From NCBI RefSeq assembly GCF_016704835.1, contig NZ_JADIZJ010000022.1:62001-126000 (forward strand): DNA of 64,000 nt. The letters are read 5' to 3'. Below the pieces are notes generated by a model. That model was given only the letters and a program-made list of their open reading frames with translations, ran no database searches and had not been told where the DNA came from. Source of the stretch: Sphingopyxis sp. (GTDB lineage: Bacteria; Pseudomonadota; Alphaproteobacteria; Sphingomonadales; Sphingomonadaceae). Position numbers and translations under genes: made by a program. Positions 43,617 through 51,937 of this stretch are shown here, one piece after another. Every line of letters starts with the position of its first letter. Position 1 is the stretch's first letter.

Positions 43617-44144
43617 ATGTCCGTAAGCACGCTCTTGTTCGAAGTCGGTGATTATGTCGTTTATCCCAAACATGGCGTGGGGCGCGTCATCGAGTTGCAG
43701 AAATCGGAAATCGCCGGGATGCAGCTCGAACTTTATGTCCTGCGCTTCGAAAAGGAAAAAATGACGCTTCGTGTGCCGACGAACAAGGCCGAAGGCGTGG
43801 GCATGCGCAAGCTTTCGTCGGACAAGACGCTGAAGGAAGCGCTGCAGGTGCTGACCACCAAGCCGAAGGTCAAGCGCACCATGTGGTCGCGCCGTGCGCA
43901 GGAATATGAAGCGAAGATCAATTCGGGCGACCTGGTGTCGATCGCCGAAGTAACCCGCGACCTGTTCCGCGCCGACGACCAGCCCGAGCAGAGCTATTCG
44001 GAGCGCCAGATCTTCGAAGCGGCCTCGAGCCGCCTTGCGCGCGAACTGGGCGCGATGGAAGAAAGCGACGAAAAGACCGCGCAGGCGAAGATCCTCCAGA
44101 TCCTCAACGAGCATGCGCCGCTGTATTACGTCGAAAAGGTGTAA
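43617..44144 (+). CDS. CarD/CdnL family transcription regulator
   Basis: A 175-residue RNA polymerase-binding protein that stabilises open complexes at rRNA and growth promoters. The N-terminal Tudor-like domain (FEVGDYVVYPKHGVGRVIEL) binds the polymerase beta subunit; the C-terminal helical domain (about 70-175) binds DNA, with the conserved Trp in KRTMWSRRAQEYEAKI. CdnL is essential for normal growth in Caulobacter. Monocistronic, with its own terminator. Confidence 0.95.
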   Translation: MSVSTLLFEVGDYVVYPKHGVGRVIELQKSEIAGMQLELYVLRFEKEKMTLRVPTNKAEGVGMRKLSSDKTLKEALQVLTTKPKVKRTMWSRRAQEYEAKINSGDLVSIAEVTRDLFRADDQPEQSYSERQIFEAASSRLARELGAMEESDEKTAQAKILQILNEHAPLYYVEKV

Positions 44145-44166
44145 GCACCCAAGGTAGTGACAAGGG

Positions 44167-44196
44167 AAAGGGCGGTCCGCGCGGGCCGCCCTTTTT
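44167..44196 (+). terminator. Rho-independent terminator of carD
   Basis: AAAGGGCGG pairs with CCGCCCTTT around a 10-base loop and is followed by TT; it ends 50 bases after the carD stop. Confidence 0.9.
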
Positions 44197-44204
44197 CGTT
44201 GCCA

Positions 44205-44295
44205 TGTTTGCGAGCAGAGCGAAGCACTATCCGGCTATCATGGTGTTTGGACGCCGGCTGGAGATTGCCGCGTCGCTACGCGCCTCGCAATGACA
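44205..44295. repeat. Dispersed palindromic element, family B copy 2
   Basis: TGTTTGCGAGCAGAGCGAAG at the left and GAGATTGCCGCGTCGC with GCCTCGCAATGACA at the right form an imperfect inverted repeat, a diverged copy of the 13431 and 52841 elements. Confidence 0.65.
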
Positions 44296-44297
44296 GG

Positions 44298-45038
44298 CTA
44301 AGGATAGCTCGCGCTAACGAAATACAGGCCATCCGGCGGCGCATTCAGCCCCAGCGCATTGCGATCCGCCGCCGCCAGCGCGTCCTTCAGATCGTCCGCC
44401 GACCAGCGGCCATGCCCGACCATCGACAGGCACCCGACGATCGAGCGAACCTGGTGGTGCAGGAAACTGCGCGCCGCCGCCTCGATGATCAGCTCGTCGC
44501 CGTGACGGCTGACGGCCAGCCTGTCGAGCGTCTTCACGGGGCTTTGCGACTGGCAATGCGCCGAGCGAAAGGTGGTAAAATCATGGAGGCCAATCAGCGC
44601 CTGCGCCGCAGCATGCATCGCATCGGCGTCCAAGGGCCGCGCGACCTGCCACGACAGCCCCTTGTCCCACGTCAGCGGCGCGCGGCGGTTGACGATGCGA
44701 TATTCGTAACTGCGCCCGATGCAGGCAAAGCGCGCGTGCCAGTCGTCGGGGACGATCTCGGCCGCGAGCACCGCGACCGGCGCGGGGCGCAGCTGGGCAT
44801 TGAGCGCCTCGGTCAGCTTGAACGGGGTCAGCGGCTTTTCGATATCGACATGCGCGCGCATCGCTATGGCATGGACCCCGGCGTCGGTGCGCCCGGCGCT
44901 GAAGACCTGCACGGGTTCGCCGGTGAAGCGGTGGATCGCTTCCTCGATCGTCTGCTGCACGCTGGGGCCATGCGCCTGCCGCTGCCAGCCCATATAGGGG
45001 CGGCCGTCATATTCGATGGTGAGGGCAAAGCGGGTCAT
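44298..45038 (-). CDS. truA: tRNA pseudouridine(38-40) synthase
   Basis: A 246-residue enzyme that isomerises uridines 38-40 of many tRNAs. The catalytic Asp is in FSAGRTDAGVHA; YDGRPYMGWQRQ begins the fold and FLHHQVRSIVGCL is the C-terminal signature. It follows fmt on the minus strand across a 112-base gap occupied by a palindrome, so co-transcription with fmt is possible. Confidence 0.96.
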   Translation of the reverse strand: MTRFALTIEYDGRPYMGWQRQAHGPSVQQTIEEAIHRFTGEPVQVFSAGRTDAGVHAIAMRAHVDIEKPLTPFKLTEALNAQLRPAPVAVLAAEIVPDDWHARFACIGRSYEYRIVNRRAPLTWDKGLSWQVARPLDADAMHAAAQALIGLHDFTTFRSAHCQSQSPVKTLDRLAVSRHGDELIIEAAARSFLHHQVRSIVGCLSMVGHGRWSADDLKDALAAADRNALGLNAPPDGLYFVSASYP

Positions 45039-45060
45039 GGGCGCCCGTCTGCGCGCTTAT

Positions 45061-45134
45061 CGTCACCCTGGACTCGATCCGGGGTCCATTCCAGCGCCGT
45101 CGTCATGGACCCCGGTTCAAGTCCGGGGTGACCA
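45061..45134. repeat. Dispersed palindrome, family C, double copy
   Basis: Two tandem hairpin units: CTGGACTCGATCCGGGGTCC and GGACCCCGGTTCAAGTCCGG. Occupies most of the gap between truA and fmt. Confidence 0.78.
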
Positions 45135-45150
45135 ATGATCGGTGGCTTTT

Positions 45151-46071
45151 TCATACGAGCCGCGTGCCCTTTGCGATTCCTCGCCCGCGCAGCAATTCGC
45201 CCGCCTCCATTGCAGGCTTGCCCGCCCGCTGCACCCGCGTTGCGCGGATCGCGCCCGGGTTGCAGGCGATGGTCAGCGCATCGTCGAGCGTCGTGCCGGG
45301 GAGGGCGCCCGCAACCGTCTCGCCCGGATGGACGACTTCGGCGGCCAAGATCTTGTACCGCTCGCCCTCCAGCTCGAAAAACGCCCCCGGCATCGGATTG
45401 AATGCACGTATCTGCCGCTCGACCTGTACCGCGCTGACCAGAAAATCGAGCCGCGCCTCGCTCTTGTCGATCTTGGCGGCATAGGTGACGCCTTCGTCGG
45501 GTTGCGGCACCGGGGGGAAGGCGTGGAGGTCGCTCAGCACCCGCCGCGTCATCAACGCGCCCATCTCGGCGAGTTCGTGGGTGAGCACGCCCGCAGTCTT
45601 GCGGCCGATCGGGGTCGGCTCGACAAGTCGCATCGCGCCGGTGTCGAGCCCGACGTCCATCTGCATGATCGTCACCCCGGTCTCGGCATCGCCAGCAAGA
45701 ATAGCACGCTGCACCGGCGCCGCACCGCGCCAGCGCGGCAGGATCGAGCCATGGACGTTCAGGCATCCCTCGCGCGGCGCATCAAGGATCGCGGGCGGCA
45801 GGATCAGGCCGTAGGCGGCGACGACCGCGATATCGAGGTCGAGCGCGGCGAACTCGGCCTGTTCGTCGGCGCCCTTCAGACTTTTCGGAGTGCGGACGGG
45901 CAGGGCGTGCGTCTCGGCCCAATCGTTTACCGCGCTTTGTTGGATTTTCTTGCCGCGCTGCGCCGGCCGCGCAGGCTGAGTATAGACCGCCGCGATGTCG
46001 TGCCCCGCAGCGTGCAGCGCAGCGAGCGTCGGCACCGCAAAGGGCGGCGTTCCCATGAAAGCGATACGCAT
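45151..46071 (-). CDS. fmt: Methionyl-tRNA formyltransferase
   Basis: A 306-residue enzyme that formylates initiator Met-tRNA with 10-formyl-THF. It starts MRIAFMGTPPFAVPTLAAL, has the catalytic region NVHGSILPRWRGAAPVQRA with the motif Asp in MQMDVGLDTGAM, and an OB-fold C-terminal tRNA-binding domain. The ATG at 46071 was chosen as the family start. The partner enzyme def lies nearby at 46844, divergent, with recR between. Confidence 0.96.
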   Translation of the reverse strand: MRIAFMGTPPFAVPTLAALHAAGHDIAAVYTQPARPAQRGKKIQQSAVNDWAETHALPVRTPKSLKGADEQAEFAALDLDIAVVAAYGLILPPAILDAPREGCLNVHGSILPRWRGAAPVQRAILAGDAETGVTIMQMDVGLDTGAMRLVEPTPIGRKTAGVLTHELAEMGALMTRRVLSDLHAFPPVPQPDEGVTYAAKIDKSEARLDFLVSAVQVERQIRAFNPMPGAFFELEGERYKILAAEVVHPGETVAGALPGTTLDDALTIACNPGAIRATRVQRAGKPAMEAGELLRGRGIAKGTRLV

Positions 46072-46109
46072 GGGTGCGGGCTTTGGCGGAGCGCGGCGCG
46101 ACATTCAAC

Positions 46110-46175
46110 CCCTCTCCCCTCGTGGGAGAGGGTAGCGAGACTCGCGACCTTGGTAACTCGTCGCAGCGGGAGAGG
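46110..46175. repeat. Intergenic C/T-G/A-rich palindrome
   Basis: CCTCTCCCCTCGTGGGAGAGG is an 8-9 base inverted repeat, with a further partial copy GCGGGAGAGG at 46165-46174. Lies in the fmt-recR divergent region. Related C-rich hairpins occur at 47388 and 50591. Confidence 0.6.
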
Positions 46176-46214
46176 ATTGTTGTGCGCCCGCGCGGGCCGC
46201 GATAGGTGCTGTGC

Positions 46215-46811
46215 ATGGCCTCCACCGAAATCGAAGCCCTTGTCCAGCAACTCGCCCGCCTGCCGGGGCTCGGCCCGCGGTCGGCGCGGCGCGCGGTGCT
46301 GCATTTGATGAAGAAACGCGAGTCCGCTTTTGTGCCGCTGCTCGCGGCGCTGCAGACGGTGTCCGAACGGCTCGTCACCTGCACCATTTGCGGCAATGTC
46401 GACACCCGCGACCCCTGCGCGATCTGTGCCGACCCGCGCCGCGATACGCGCGCGCTGTGCGTGGTCGAGGAGGTGTCGGACCTGTGGGCGCTCGACAAGT
46501 CGCGGCTGTTTCCCGGCAAATATCATGTTCTGGGCGGGCGATTGTCGGCGCTGGAGGGCGTCCGCCCGCAGGATCTGGCCATCGACGCGCTGGTCGCGCG
46601 CGTCGCGGCGGGCGGTATCGACGAGGTCGTGCTGGCGATGAACGCGACGATGGAGGGGCAAACGACCGCGCACTATCTCGCCGAGCGGCTGGAGGGGTAT
46701 CCGGTGCGACTGACGCAGCTGGCGCATGGTTTGCCGGTGGGGGGCGAGCTCGATTATCTCGATGAGGGGACGCTGGCGCAGGCGCTGCGGGCTAGAAGGC
46801 CGGTGGGTTGA
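46215..46811 (+). CDS. recR: Recombination mediator protein RecR
   Basis: A 198-residue recombination mediator acting with RecF/RecO to load RecA. A helix-hairpin-helix (LPGLGPRSARRAVLHLM), the four-cysteine zinc finger CTICGNVDTRDPCAIC and a Toprim domain (VVEEVSDLWAL, then GGIDEVVLAMNATMEGQTTA) are all present. The ATG at 46215 was chosen. It precedes def by 32 bases. Confidence 0.96.
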   Translation: MASTEIEALVQQLARLPGLGPRSARRAVLHLMKKRESAFVPLLAALQTVSERLVTCTICGNVDTRDPCAICADPRRDTRALCVVEEVSDLWALDKSRLFPGKYHVLGGRLSALEGVRPQDLAIDALVARVAAGGIDEVVLAMNATMEGQTTAHYLAERLEGYPVRLTQLAHGLPVGGELDYLDEGTLAQALRARRPVG

Positions 46812-46843
46812 CGGCGGGCGTTCGAATTCATACCTGAGCCCCC

Positions 46844-47377
46844 ATGGCCTTACTTCCCATCATAGAGACCCCGGATCCCCGGCTGCGCGTCATTTCGAAG
46901 CCCGTCGAAACCTTCGATGCCGAGCTGAAGCAGCTGGTCGCCGACATGTTCGAGACGATGTACGACGCGCCCGGCATCGGGCTGGCGGCGATTCAGGTCG
47001 GGGTGGCGAAACGCATCCTGGTGATCGACCTGCAGGAACCCGATCCCGAGGATGAGGAGGGCAAAAAGGTGATCCGCGAGCCGCGCGTGTTCATCAACCC
47101 CATGTTCTCCGACGAGAGCGAGGAGCACAGCGTCTATTCGGAAGGCTGCCTGTCGGTTCCCGAACAATATGCCGATGTGACGCGCCCCGCCGAGGTTACC
47201 GTCGATTGGCAGGACGAGGACGGCAAGCATCATCAGCAGCGCATGACCGGCCTGATGGCGACGTGTATCCAGCACGAGCACGACCATCTGGAAGGCATTC
47301 TCTTCATCGACCATCTGTCGCGGCTGAAGCGCGAGATGGTGCTGAAGAAGCTGATTAAGATGCGCAAAGCGGCGTGA
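46844..47377 (+). CDS. def: Peptide deformylase
   Basis: A 177-residue metalloprotease that removes N-formyl from new proteins. The three motifs are GIGLAAIQVG, EGCLSVPEQYAD (metal Cys) and QHEHDHLEGILF (HExDH, two His ligands and catalytic Glu). Pairs in function with fmt, which is encoded on the opposite strand just upstream. Confidence 0.97.
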   Translation: MALLPIIETPDPRLRVISKPVETFDAELKQLVADMFETMYDAPGIGLAAIQVGVAKRILVIDLQEPDPEDEEGKKVIREPRVFINPMFSDESEEHSVYSEGCLSVPEQYADVTRPAEVTVDWQDEDGKHHQQRMTGLMATCIQHEHDHLEGILFIDHLSRLKREMVLKKLIKMRKAA

Positions 47378-47387
47378 CCGGCTGAAG

Positions 47388-47410
47388 CCCCTCCCCGCAA
47401 GGGGGAGGGG
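47388..47410. repeat. Perfect C/G hairpin between def and grpE
   Basis: CCCCTCCCC-GCAA-GGGGGAGGGG is a near-perfect hairpin between two convergent genes. It lacks a T-run on either side, so it is not a standard terminator, though it may still slow polymerase. Confidence 0.6.
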
Positions 47411-47419
47411 AGAGCGGCT

Positions 47420-47977
47420 TTACCCCGCCTTTGCCACCGCGACCATCGCGGGACGCAGCAACCGGTCTTTCATCATATAACCTGCCTGCATTTCCTGCAC
47501 GATCGTGCCGGGTGCGGCGTCGCTGCTCGGAATTTCCAGCATCGCCTGGTGCTGGTTGGGGTCGAGCGGCAGGCCGATCGCGGCGATGCGGGTGATGCCA
47601 TTGCGTTCGAAGACACTGAGCAATTCGCGCTCGGTGGCTTCGAGGCCGGTGATCAGCGGCTTGATCGCGTCCGATGCGCGCTGTTCGTCGCTGAGCGCCG
47701 CGAGCGCGCGGCCGAGATTGTCGGCGACCGACAGGATATCGCGCGCAAATTTGGTCGCGGCATAGGCGTGCGCGTCGGCAATTTCCTTTTCCTTGCGGCG
47801 ACCCAGATTCTGCGTCTCGGCGCGCGCGTAGAGCAGGTCTTGCTGTACTGCGGCGAGCTGTTCGCTCAGCTTGGCCAGTTCGTCATTTTCGCCCTGCTCG
47901 GGAGCCGCTACTTCGGGGGCGTCGGTTTCGGGGGTCGCGCTGTCGTCGACCGGGGTGTCATTTTCGATGTTCGTCAT
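47420..47977 (-). CDS. grpE: Nucleotide exchange factor GrpE
   Basis: A 185-residue co-chaperone that releases ADP from DnaK. It has an acidic, disordered N-terminus, a long helix (about 30-100) and the beta domain with DPNQHQAMLEIPSSDAAPGT and VQEMQAGYMMKDRLLRPAMV. Follows hrcA by 4 bases on the same strand. Confidence 0.96.
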   Translation of the reverse strand: MTNIENDTPVDDSATPETDAPEVAAPEQGENDELAKLSEQLAAVQQDLLYARAETQNLGRRKEKEIADAHAYAATKFARDILSVADNLGRALAALSDEQRASDAIKPLITGLEATERELLSVFERNGITRIAAIGLPLDPNQHQAMLEIPSSDAAPGTIVQEMQAGYMMKDRLLRPAMVAVAKAG

Positions 47978-47981
47978 AAAC

Positions 47982-49025
47982 CTATCGTATCAGTCTGGAG
48001 AGTGATTGTGCGGTGAAATCCACCATGGGAACGATGCGGGCATAGTTCAAGCGGGTGGGGCCGATAACCCCGACCACGCCGACCACGCGCCCGTCCGATC
48101 CGCGATAGGGCGCCGCTATCACGGAAGAGCCCGAAAGCGAGAATAATTTATTCTCCGACCCGATAAAAATACGGGTCGCGCTGCCGTCGCGGGCGCTGTC
48201 GAGCAATTGCGCGATGTCCTGTTTGGTTTCGAGTTCGTCGAGCAATTGCCGGACACGGTCGAGGTCGCCGACCGCGCTGTCGTCGAGCAGATTGGCCTGG
48301 CCGCGCACGATCAGCACCGGGCGGTCGGCGCCGTCGGACGACCAGATCGCGAGCCCGCGGCTGACCAGATCCTGCGCGGCGCGGTCGATCGCAATCCGCT
48401 CGGCCTCGATCTCATGTCGCACCCGCGCCATCGCTTCGGTGAGCGTCAGGCCCGCCAGCATCGCGCTGATGTAATTGCCCGCCTCGACCAGCGCCGACGG
48501 GTCGAGCCCGGGCGGGGTGTCGATGACGCGGTTCTCGACCGCACCATCGCCCGCGACGAGCACGACAAGCGCCTGCGCGTCGGACAGCGGGACGAAGGCG
48601 ACCTGTTTCAGGATGCGCTCGTGCTTGGGGACGAGGACCAGCCCGGCGCACGCCGACAGTCCCGACAACGCCGAGGTCGCCTGCGCCAGCGCGCTTTCGA
48701 TCGGACCGGCGTCGGACAGACTCGCCTCGATCTGCGCGCGGTCCTCGGCGCTCGGTTCGGCGACCTGCATCATGCCGTCGACGAAGAGGCGCAGACCCTG
48801 TTCGGTCGGCAGGCGTCCTGCGCTGGTGTGCGGACTGGCGAGCAGGCCGAATTCCTCCAGATCCTGCATGACGTTACGGATCGAGGCAGGGGAGAGGTTG
48901 AGCGCCGCGAGTTTCGACAATGTGCGCGAGCCAATCGGTTGCCCTGTTTCGAGATAAGCGTCGACGACCAGCCGGAACACGTCGCGGGCGCGCGTGGTGA
49001 GTTCGGTGATCGGCGCGGTGGTCAT
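47982..49025 (-). CDS. hrcA: Heat-inducible transcription repressor HrcA
   Basis: A 347-residue repressor that binds CIRCE operators of chaperone genes. Winged-helix at the N-terminus (RDVFRLVVDAYLETGQPIGS, then LSPASIRNVMQDLEEFGLL), a GAF-like middle domain and C-terminal IGPTRLNYARIVPMV. It leads the hrcA-grpE unit. No CIRCE (TTAGCACTC-N9-GAGTGCTAA) is visible in the 126 bases upstream, so its targets are elsewhere. Confidence 0.96.
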   Translation of the reverse strand: MTTAPITELTTRARDVFRLVVDAYLETGQPIGSRTLSKLAALNLSPASIRNVMQDLEEFGLLASPHTSAGRLPTEQGLRLFVDGMMQVAEPSAEDRAQIEASLSDAGPIESALAQATSALSGLSACAGLVLVPKHERILKQVAFVPLSDAQALVVLVAGDGAVENRVIDTPPGLDPSALVEAGNYISAMLAGLTLTEAMARVRHEIEAERIAIDRAAQDLVSRGLAIWSSDGADRPVLIVRGQANLLDDSAVGDLDRVRQLLDELETKQDIAQLLDSARDGSATRIFIGSENKLFSLSGSSVIAAPYRGSDGRVVGVVGVIGPTRLNYARIVPMVDFTAQSLSRLIR

Positions 49026-49151
49026 AGAGGGGATCTAGGGACGCGGAGGCGTGGGGGCAAGCGCCGGAGCCCTCTCCCATCGGAGAGGATGATTTGCGCT
49101 TGCTGCGCTTCACCGCTAAGCGCGCCGCACACAATCACAGGAGAATTCCCC

Positions 49152-49871
49152 ATGCGCCCATCCGGCCGCGCCCCCGATCAGATGCGTCCGATCGCGATCG
49201 AAACCGCCTTCACCATCCACGCCGAGGGCAGCGTGCTGGTCAGCTTTGGCAACACCAAGGTGCTGGTGACCGCCAGCGTCGATGAAAAGGTGCCGCCGTT
49301 CCTGCGCGGCAAGGGGCAGGGATGGGTCACCGCCGAATATGGCATGCTGCCCCGCGCGACGCACACCCGCGGCAGCCGCGAAGCGGCAAAGGGCAAGCAG
49401 TCGGGGCGGACGCAGGAAATTCAGCGGCTTATCGGGCGTAGCTTGCGCGCTGTGGTAGACATGAAAAAGCTGGGAGAGCGCCAGATCGTCATCGATTGCG
49501 ACGTCATCCAGGCCGATGGCGGTACCCGCACGGCATCGATTACGGGCGCATGGGTCGCGCTGCGCCTCGCGGTAGACACGCTGCTCGCGGCAAAGACGAT
49601 CGCCGAGGATCCGATCTCGGACAAGGTCGGCGCGATTTCGTGCGGTATCTACAATGGCACCCCGGTACTCGACCTCGATTATGACGAGGATTCGGTCGCC
49701 GAAGCCGATGGCAATTTCGTGCTGACCGGTCGCGGCCAGATCGTCGAAGTCCAGGCGAGCGCCGAGGGCGCGACCTATGACGAGGAAGGGTTGCTGCGAT
49801 TGCTGCGGCTGGCGCGGATCGGCTGCGGCGAGATTTTCGCGGCACAGGACAAGGCGACGGGGCGGCAATAA
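49152..49871 (+). CDS. rph: Ribonuclease PH
   Basis: A 239-residue phosphorolytic 3'-5' exoribonuclease that trims tRNA 3' ends. It begins MRPSGRAPDQMRPI and has EYGMLPRATHTRGSREA, IDCDVIQADGGTRTASITGA and VLDLDYDEDS. Expected to form a hexameric ring. AGGAGAATTCCCC gives a strong ribosome binding site for the ATG at 49152; the frame open upstream (inside hrcA on the other strand) is spurious. First of rph-rdgB-hemW. Confidence 0.97.
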   Translation: MRPSGRAPDQMRPIAIETAFTIHAEGSVLVSFGNTKVLVTASVDEKVPPFLRGKGQGWVTAEYGMLPRATHTRGSREAAKGKQSGRTQEIQRLIGRSLRAVVDMKKLGERQIVIDCDVIQADGGTRTASITGAWVALRLAVDTLLAAKTIAEDPISDKVGAISCGIYNGTPVLDLDYDEDSVAEADGNFVLTGRGQIVEVQASAEGATYDEEGLLRLLRLARIGCGEIFAAQDKATGRQ

Positions 49872-49873
49872 CG

Positions 49874-49948
49874 TCGTCACCCCGGACCTGATCCGGGGTT
49901 CTTTGGCGGTGAAGGGCTGGATGCCGGATCAGGTCCGGCATGACGAAT
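49874..49948. repeat. Dispersed palindrome, family C, double copy
   Basis: Two related hairpins: CCCCGGACCTGATCCGGGG and GCCGGATCAGGTCCGGC, in the rph-rdgB gap. Both contain GATCCGG or GGATCAGG cores as at 45061. Confidence 0.8.
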
Positions 49949-49961
49949 GACAGGGCAGGTT

Positions 49962-50588
49962 ATGTCGCATCGAAAACTCACCCCCGGCAAACTCGTCATC
50001 GCCAGCCACAATGCGGGCAAGGTGCGCGAGATTCGGGCGTTGCTCGAACCATTCGGGATCGATCCGGTGTCGGCCGCCGACCTCGGCCTGCCCGAGCCCG
50101 CGGAGACGGGAACGACGTTCCGCGACAATGCGCTGCTTAAAGCGCATGCCAGCGCGGCGGCGGCGGGGCTGCCCGCACTCGCCGACGACAGCGGGCTGGA
50201 GGTTGCCGCGCTCGGCGGGCGCCCGGGGGTTTACACCGCCGACTGGGCCGAACGGCAAGCGTTTGAAGGCCCGCCCGGCCGCGACTGGTATATGGCGATG
50301 GGCAAAGTCGAAGGACTGCTCGCCGAGCAGGGGCCGGACGTCGACCGCAGCGCCTGCTTCGTCTGCACCCTCGCGCTCGCCTGGCCTGACGGTCATGCCG
50401 AGGTGTTCGAGGGGAGGGCGCAAGGCAGCCTCACCTGGCCGCCGCGCGGGATGCTCGGTTTCGGTTATGATCCGGTGTTCGTGCCAGTTGGCAAGTCATT
50501 GACTTATGCTGAAATTGAACCGGCTGAGAAGCATGCGATCAGCCACCGCGCCGATGCCTTTGCAAAGCTGGTGGCGGAAGCTTTTTAA
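49962..50588 (+). CDS. rdgB: RdgB/HAM1 family XTP/dITP pyrophosphatase
   Basis: A 208-residue house-cleaning enzyme that hydrolyses dITP, XTP and ITP to monophosphates. Motifs: LVIASHNAGKVREI, GTTFRDNALLKA, ADDSGLEVAALGGRPGVYTA and GFGYDPVF. The start could be 49947 or 49962; the second is better placed by homology. Co-directional with rph and hemW, with palindromes in both gaps. Confidence 0.96.
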   Translation: MSHRKLTPGKLVIASHNAGKVREIRALLEPFGIDPVSAADLGLPEPAETGTTFRDNALLKAHASAAAAGLPALADDSGLEVAALGGRPGVYTADWAERQAFEGPPGRDWYMAMGKVEGLLAEQGPDVDRSACFVCTLALAWPDGHAEVFEGRAQGSLTWPPRGMLGFGYDPVFVPVGKSLTYAEIEPAEKHAISHRADAFAKLVAEAF

Positions 50589-50590
50589 TT

Positions 50591-50624
50591 CCCCTCCCGC
50601 TGGCGGGAGGGCCGAGGGGAGGGG
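50591..50624. repeat. C/G-rich hairpin between rdgB and hemW
   Basis: CCCCTCCCGCTGGCGGGAGGG followed by CCGAGGGGAGGGG: CCCTCCCGC pairs with GCGGGAGGG and the outer CCCCTC pairs again with GAGGGG. It lies 3 bases before the GTG of hemW and may hide its ribosome binding site. Confidence 0.6.
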
Positions 50625-50627
50625 CCT

Positions 50628-51833
50628 GTGGCCACCACCGAACTACGAGACATGCCGTCCCGCGTCCCGTTCCGCCAGCAGGTGGGGAGCCCTGAACCGC
50701 TGGCGCTTTACGTCCATTGGCCGTTTTGCGTGTCGAAATGCCCCTATTGCGACTTCAACAGCCATGTCCGCGACCGCGTCGATCAGACGGCGTGGCGCGA
50801 TGCCTTGCTGGCTGATTTGCGGCACGAGGCGGGGTTGCTGCCTGGCCGGGCCGTCGCTTCGATCTTTTTCGGTGGGGGGACGCCCAGCCTGATGCCGCCC
50901 GCGACCGTCGCCGCGGTGATCGCGGCTGCCGAGACCGAGTGGGGCTTGACCGATGACGTCGAGATCACGCTGGAGGCCAACCCGAACTCGGTCGAGGTCG
51001 CCAATTTCGCCGATCTCGCCGCCGCCGGGGTCAATCGCGTGTCGATCGGGGTTCAGAGCTTCGATGCCGAAGTGCTTGAATTTTTGGGGCGAGCGCACAG
51101 CGAAGACGAGGCACGCCGCGCCATTGCTACCGCACAGGAACATTTTGCACGCGTCAGTTTCGACCTGATCTATGCGCGCCCCGGCCAGACGATGGCGGCG
51201 TGGACAACCGAGCTGGCGGGCGCGCTCGCGTTCGGCACCGATCATCTCTCGCTCTACCAACTCACGATCGAGCCCGGCACGCGCTTTGCCACGCTGGCGG
51301 CGAAGGGCGAGCTGACGATCCCCGACGGCGATGCCGCCGCTGACCTGTTTGACGCGACGCAGGCAATGACATGTGCTGCGGGCCTACCGCGCTACGAGGT
51401 GTCGAACCATGCGCGGATCGGGCACGAGAGCCGCCACAACCTCGCCTACTGGCGCTACGCCGATTATGCCGGCGTCGGCCCCGGCGCGCATGGGCGGCGG
51501 CTCGGGCAGGCGACCGAACGGCACAAGAAGCCCGAGAATTTCATCGCCGCGGTCGAACGCAATGGGCATGGGCTGAAGGTCGAGAGCGACCTGCCCGCGC
51601 ACGAGCGCGCAACCGAGGCGATGCTGATGGGGCTGCGGCTGCGAGAAGGGATCGATCTGGCGCGGATCGAGATGCGCAGCGAGCTGGCGCGCGCGGCGTT
51701 CGTCGATGGTGATGCGGTGGCGCGGTTGGTCGAGCAAGGACTGATGGCGCAGGAGCGCGACCGGCTGAGGGTGACCGACGACGGCATATTGCTCCTCGAC
51801 TCGATCCTTTCCGAGGTGGTGCGGACGGGTTAA
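50628..51833 (+). CDS. hemW: HemW-like radical SAM heme chaperone
   Basis: A protein of up to 401 residues. The radical SAM triad is CVSKCPYC followed by DFNSH, the HemW form; FFGGGTPSLM, EANPNS and GVNRVSIGVQSFD follow. HemW binds heme and gives it to respiratory enzymes; it is often misnamed as coproporphyrinogen oxidase (HemN). The start may be GTG 50628 or ATG 50652; GGGGAGGGGCC is just upstream of the GTG. Confidence 0.93.
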   Translation: MATTELRDMPSRVPFRQQVGSPEPLALYVHWPFCVSKCPYCDFNSHVRDRVDQTAWRDALLADLRHEAGLLPGRAVASIFFGGGTPSLMPPATVAAVIAAAETEWGLTDDVEITLEANPNSVEVANFADLAAAGVNRVSIGVQSFDAEVLEFLGRAHSEDEARRAIATAQEHFARVSFDLIYARPGQTMAAWTTELAGALAFGTDHLSLYQLTIEPGTRFATLAAKGELTIPDGDAAADLFDATQAMTCAAGLPRYEVSNHARIGHESRHNLAYWRYADYAGVGPGAHGRRLGQATERHKKPENFIAAVERNGHGLKVESDLPAHERATEAMLMGLRLREGIDLARIEMRSELARAAFVDGDAVARLVEQGLMAQERDRLRVTDDGILLLDSILSEVVRTG

Positions 51834-51844
51834 GCTACGCATGC

Positions 51845-51930
51845 CTCAACTGTCCTGAGCTTGTCGAAAGACCGTTTTTCCTGCACCGTGGCGAGAAGAA
51901 CAGGGCTTCGCCAAGCTCAGCACGAACGGG
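51845..51930. repeat. Dispersed palindrome, family D (CCTGAGCTTGTCGAAAG)
   Basis: GTCCTGAGCTTGTCGAAAG at the left inverts as CTTCGCCAAGCTCAGCAC at the right, with a 40-base loop. This element type is very common between sphingomonad genes. It fills the hemW-xerC gap. Confidence 0.75.
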
Positions 51931-51937
51931 ATTTTGA

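Noticed and set aside
47388..47410. Terminator between def and grpE
   Set aside because: The stem is strong, but no T-run follows on either strand, so I listed it as a hairpin repeat only.
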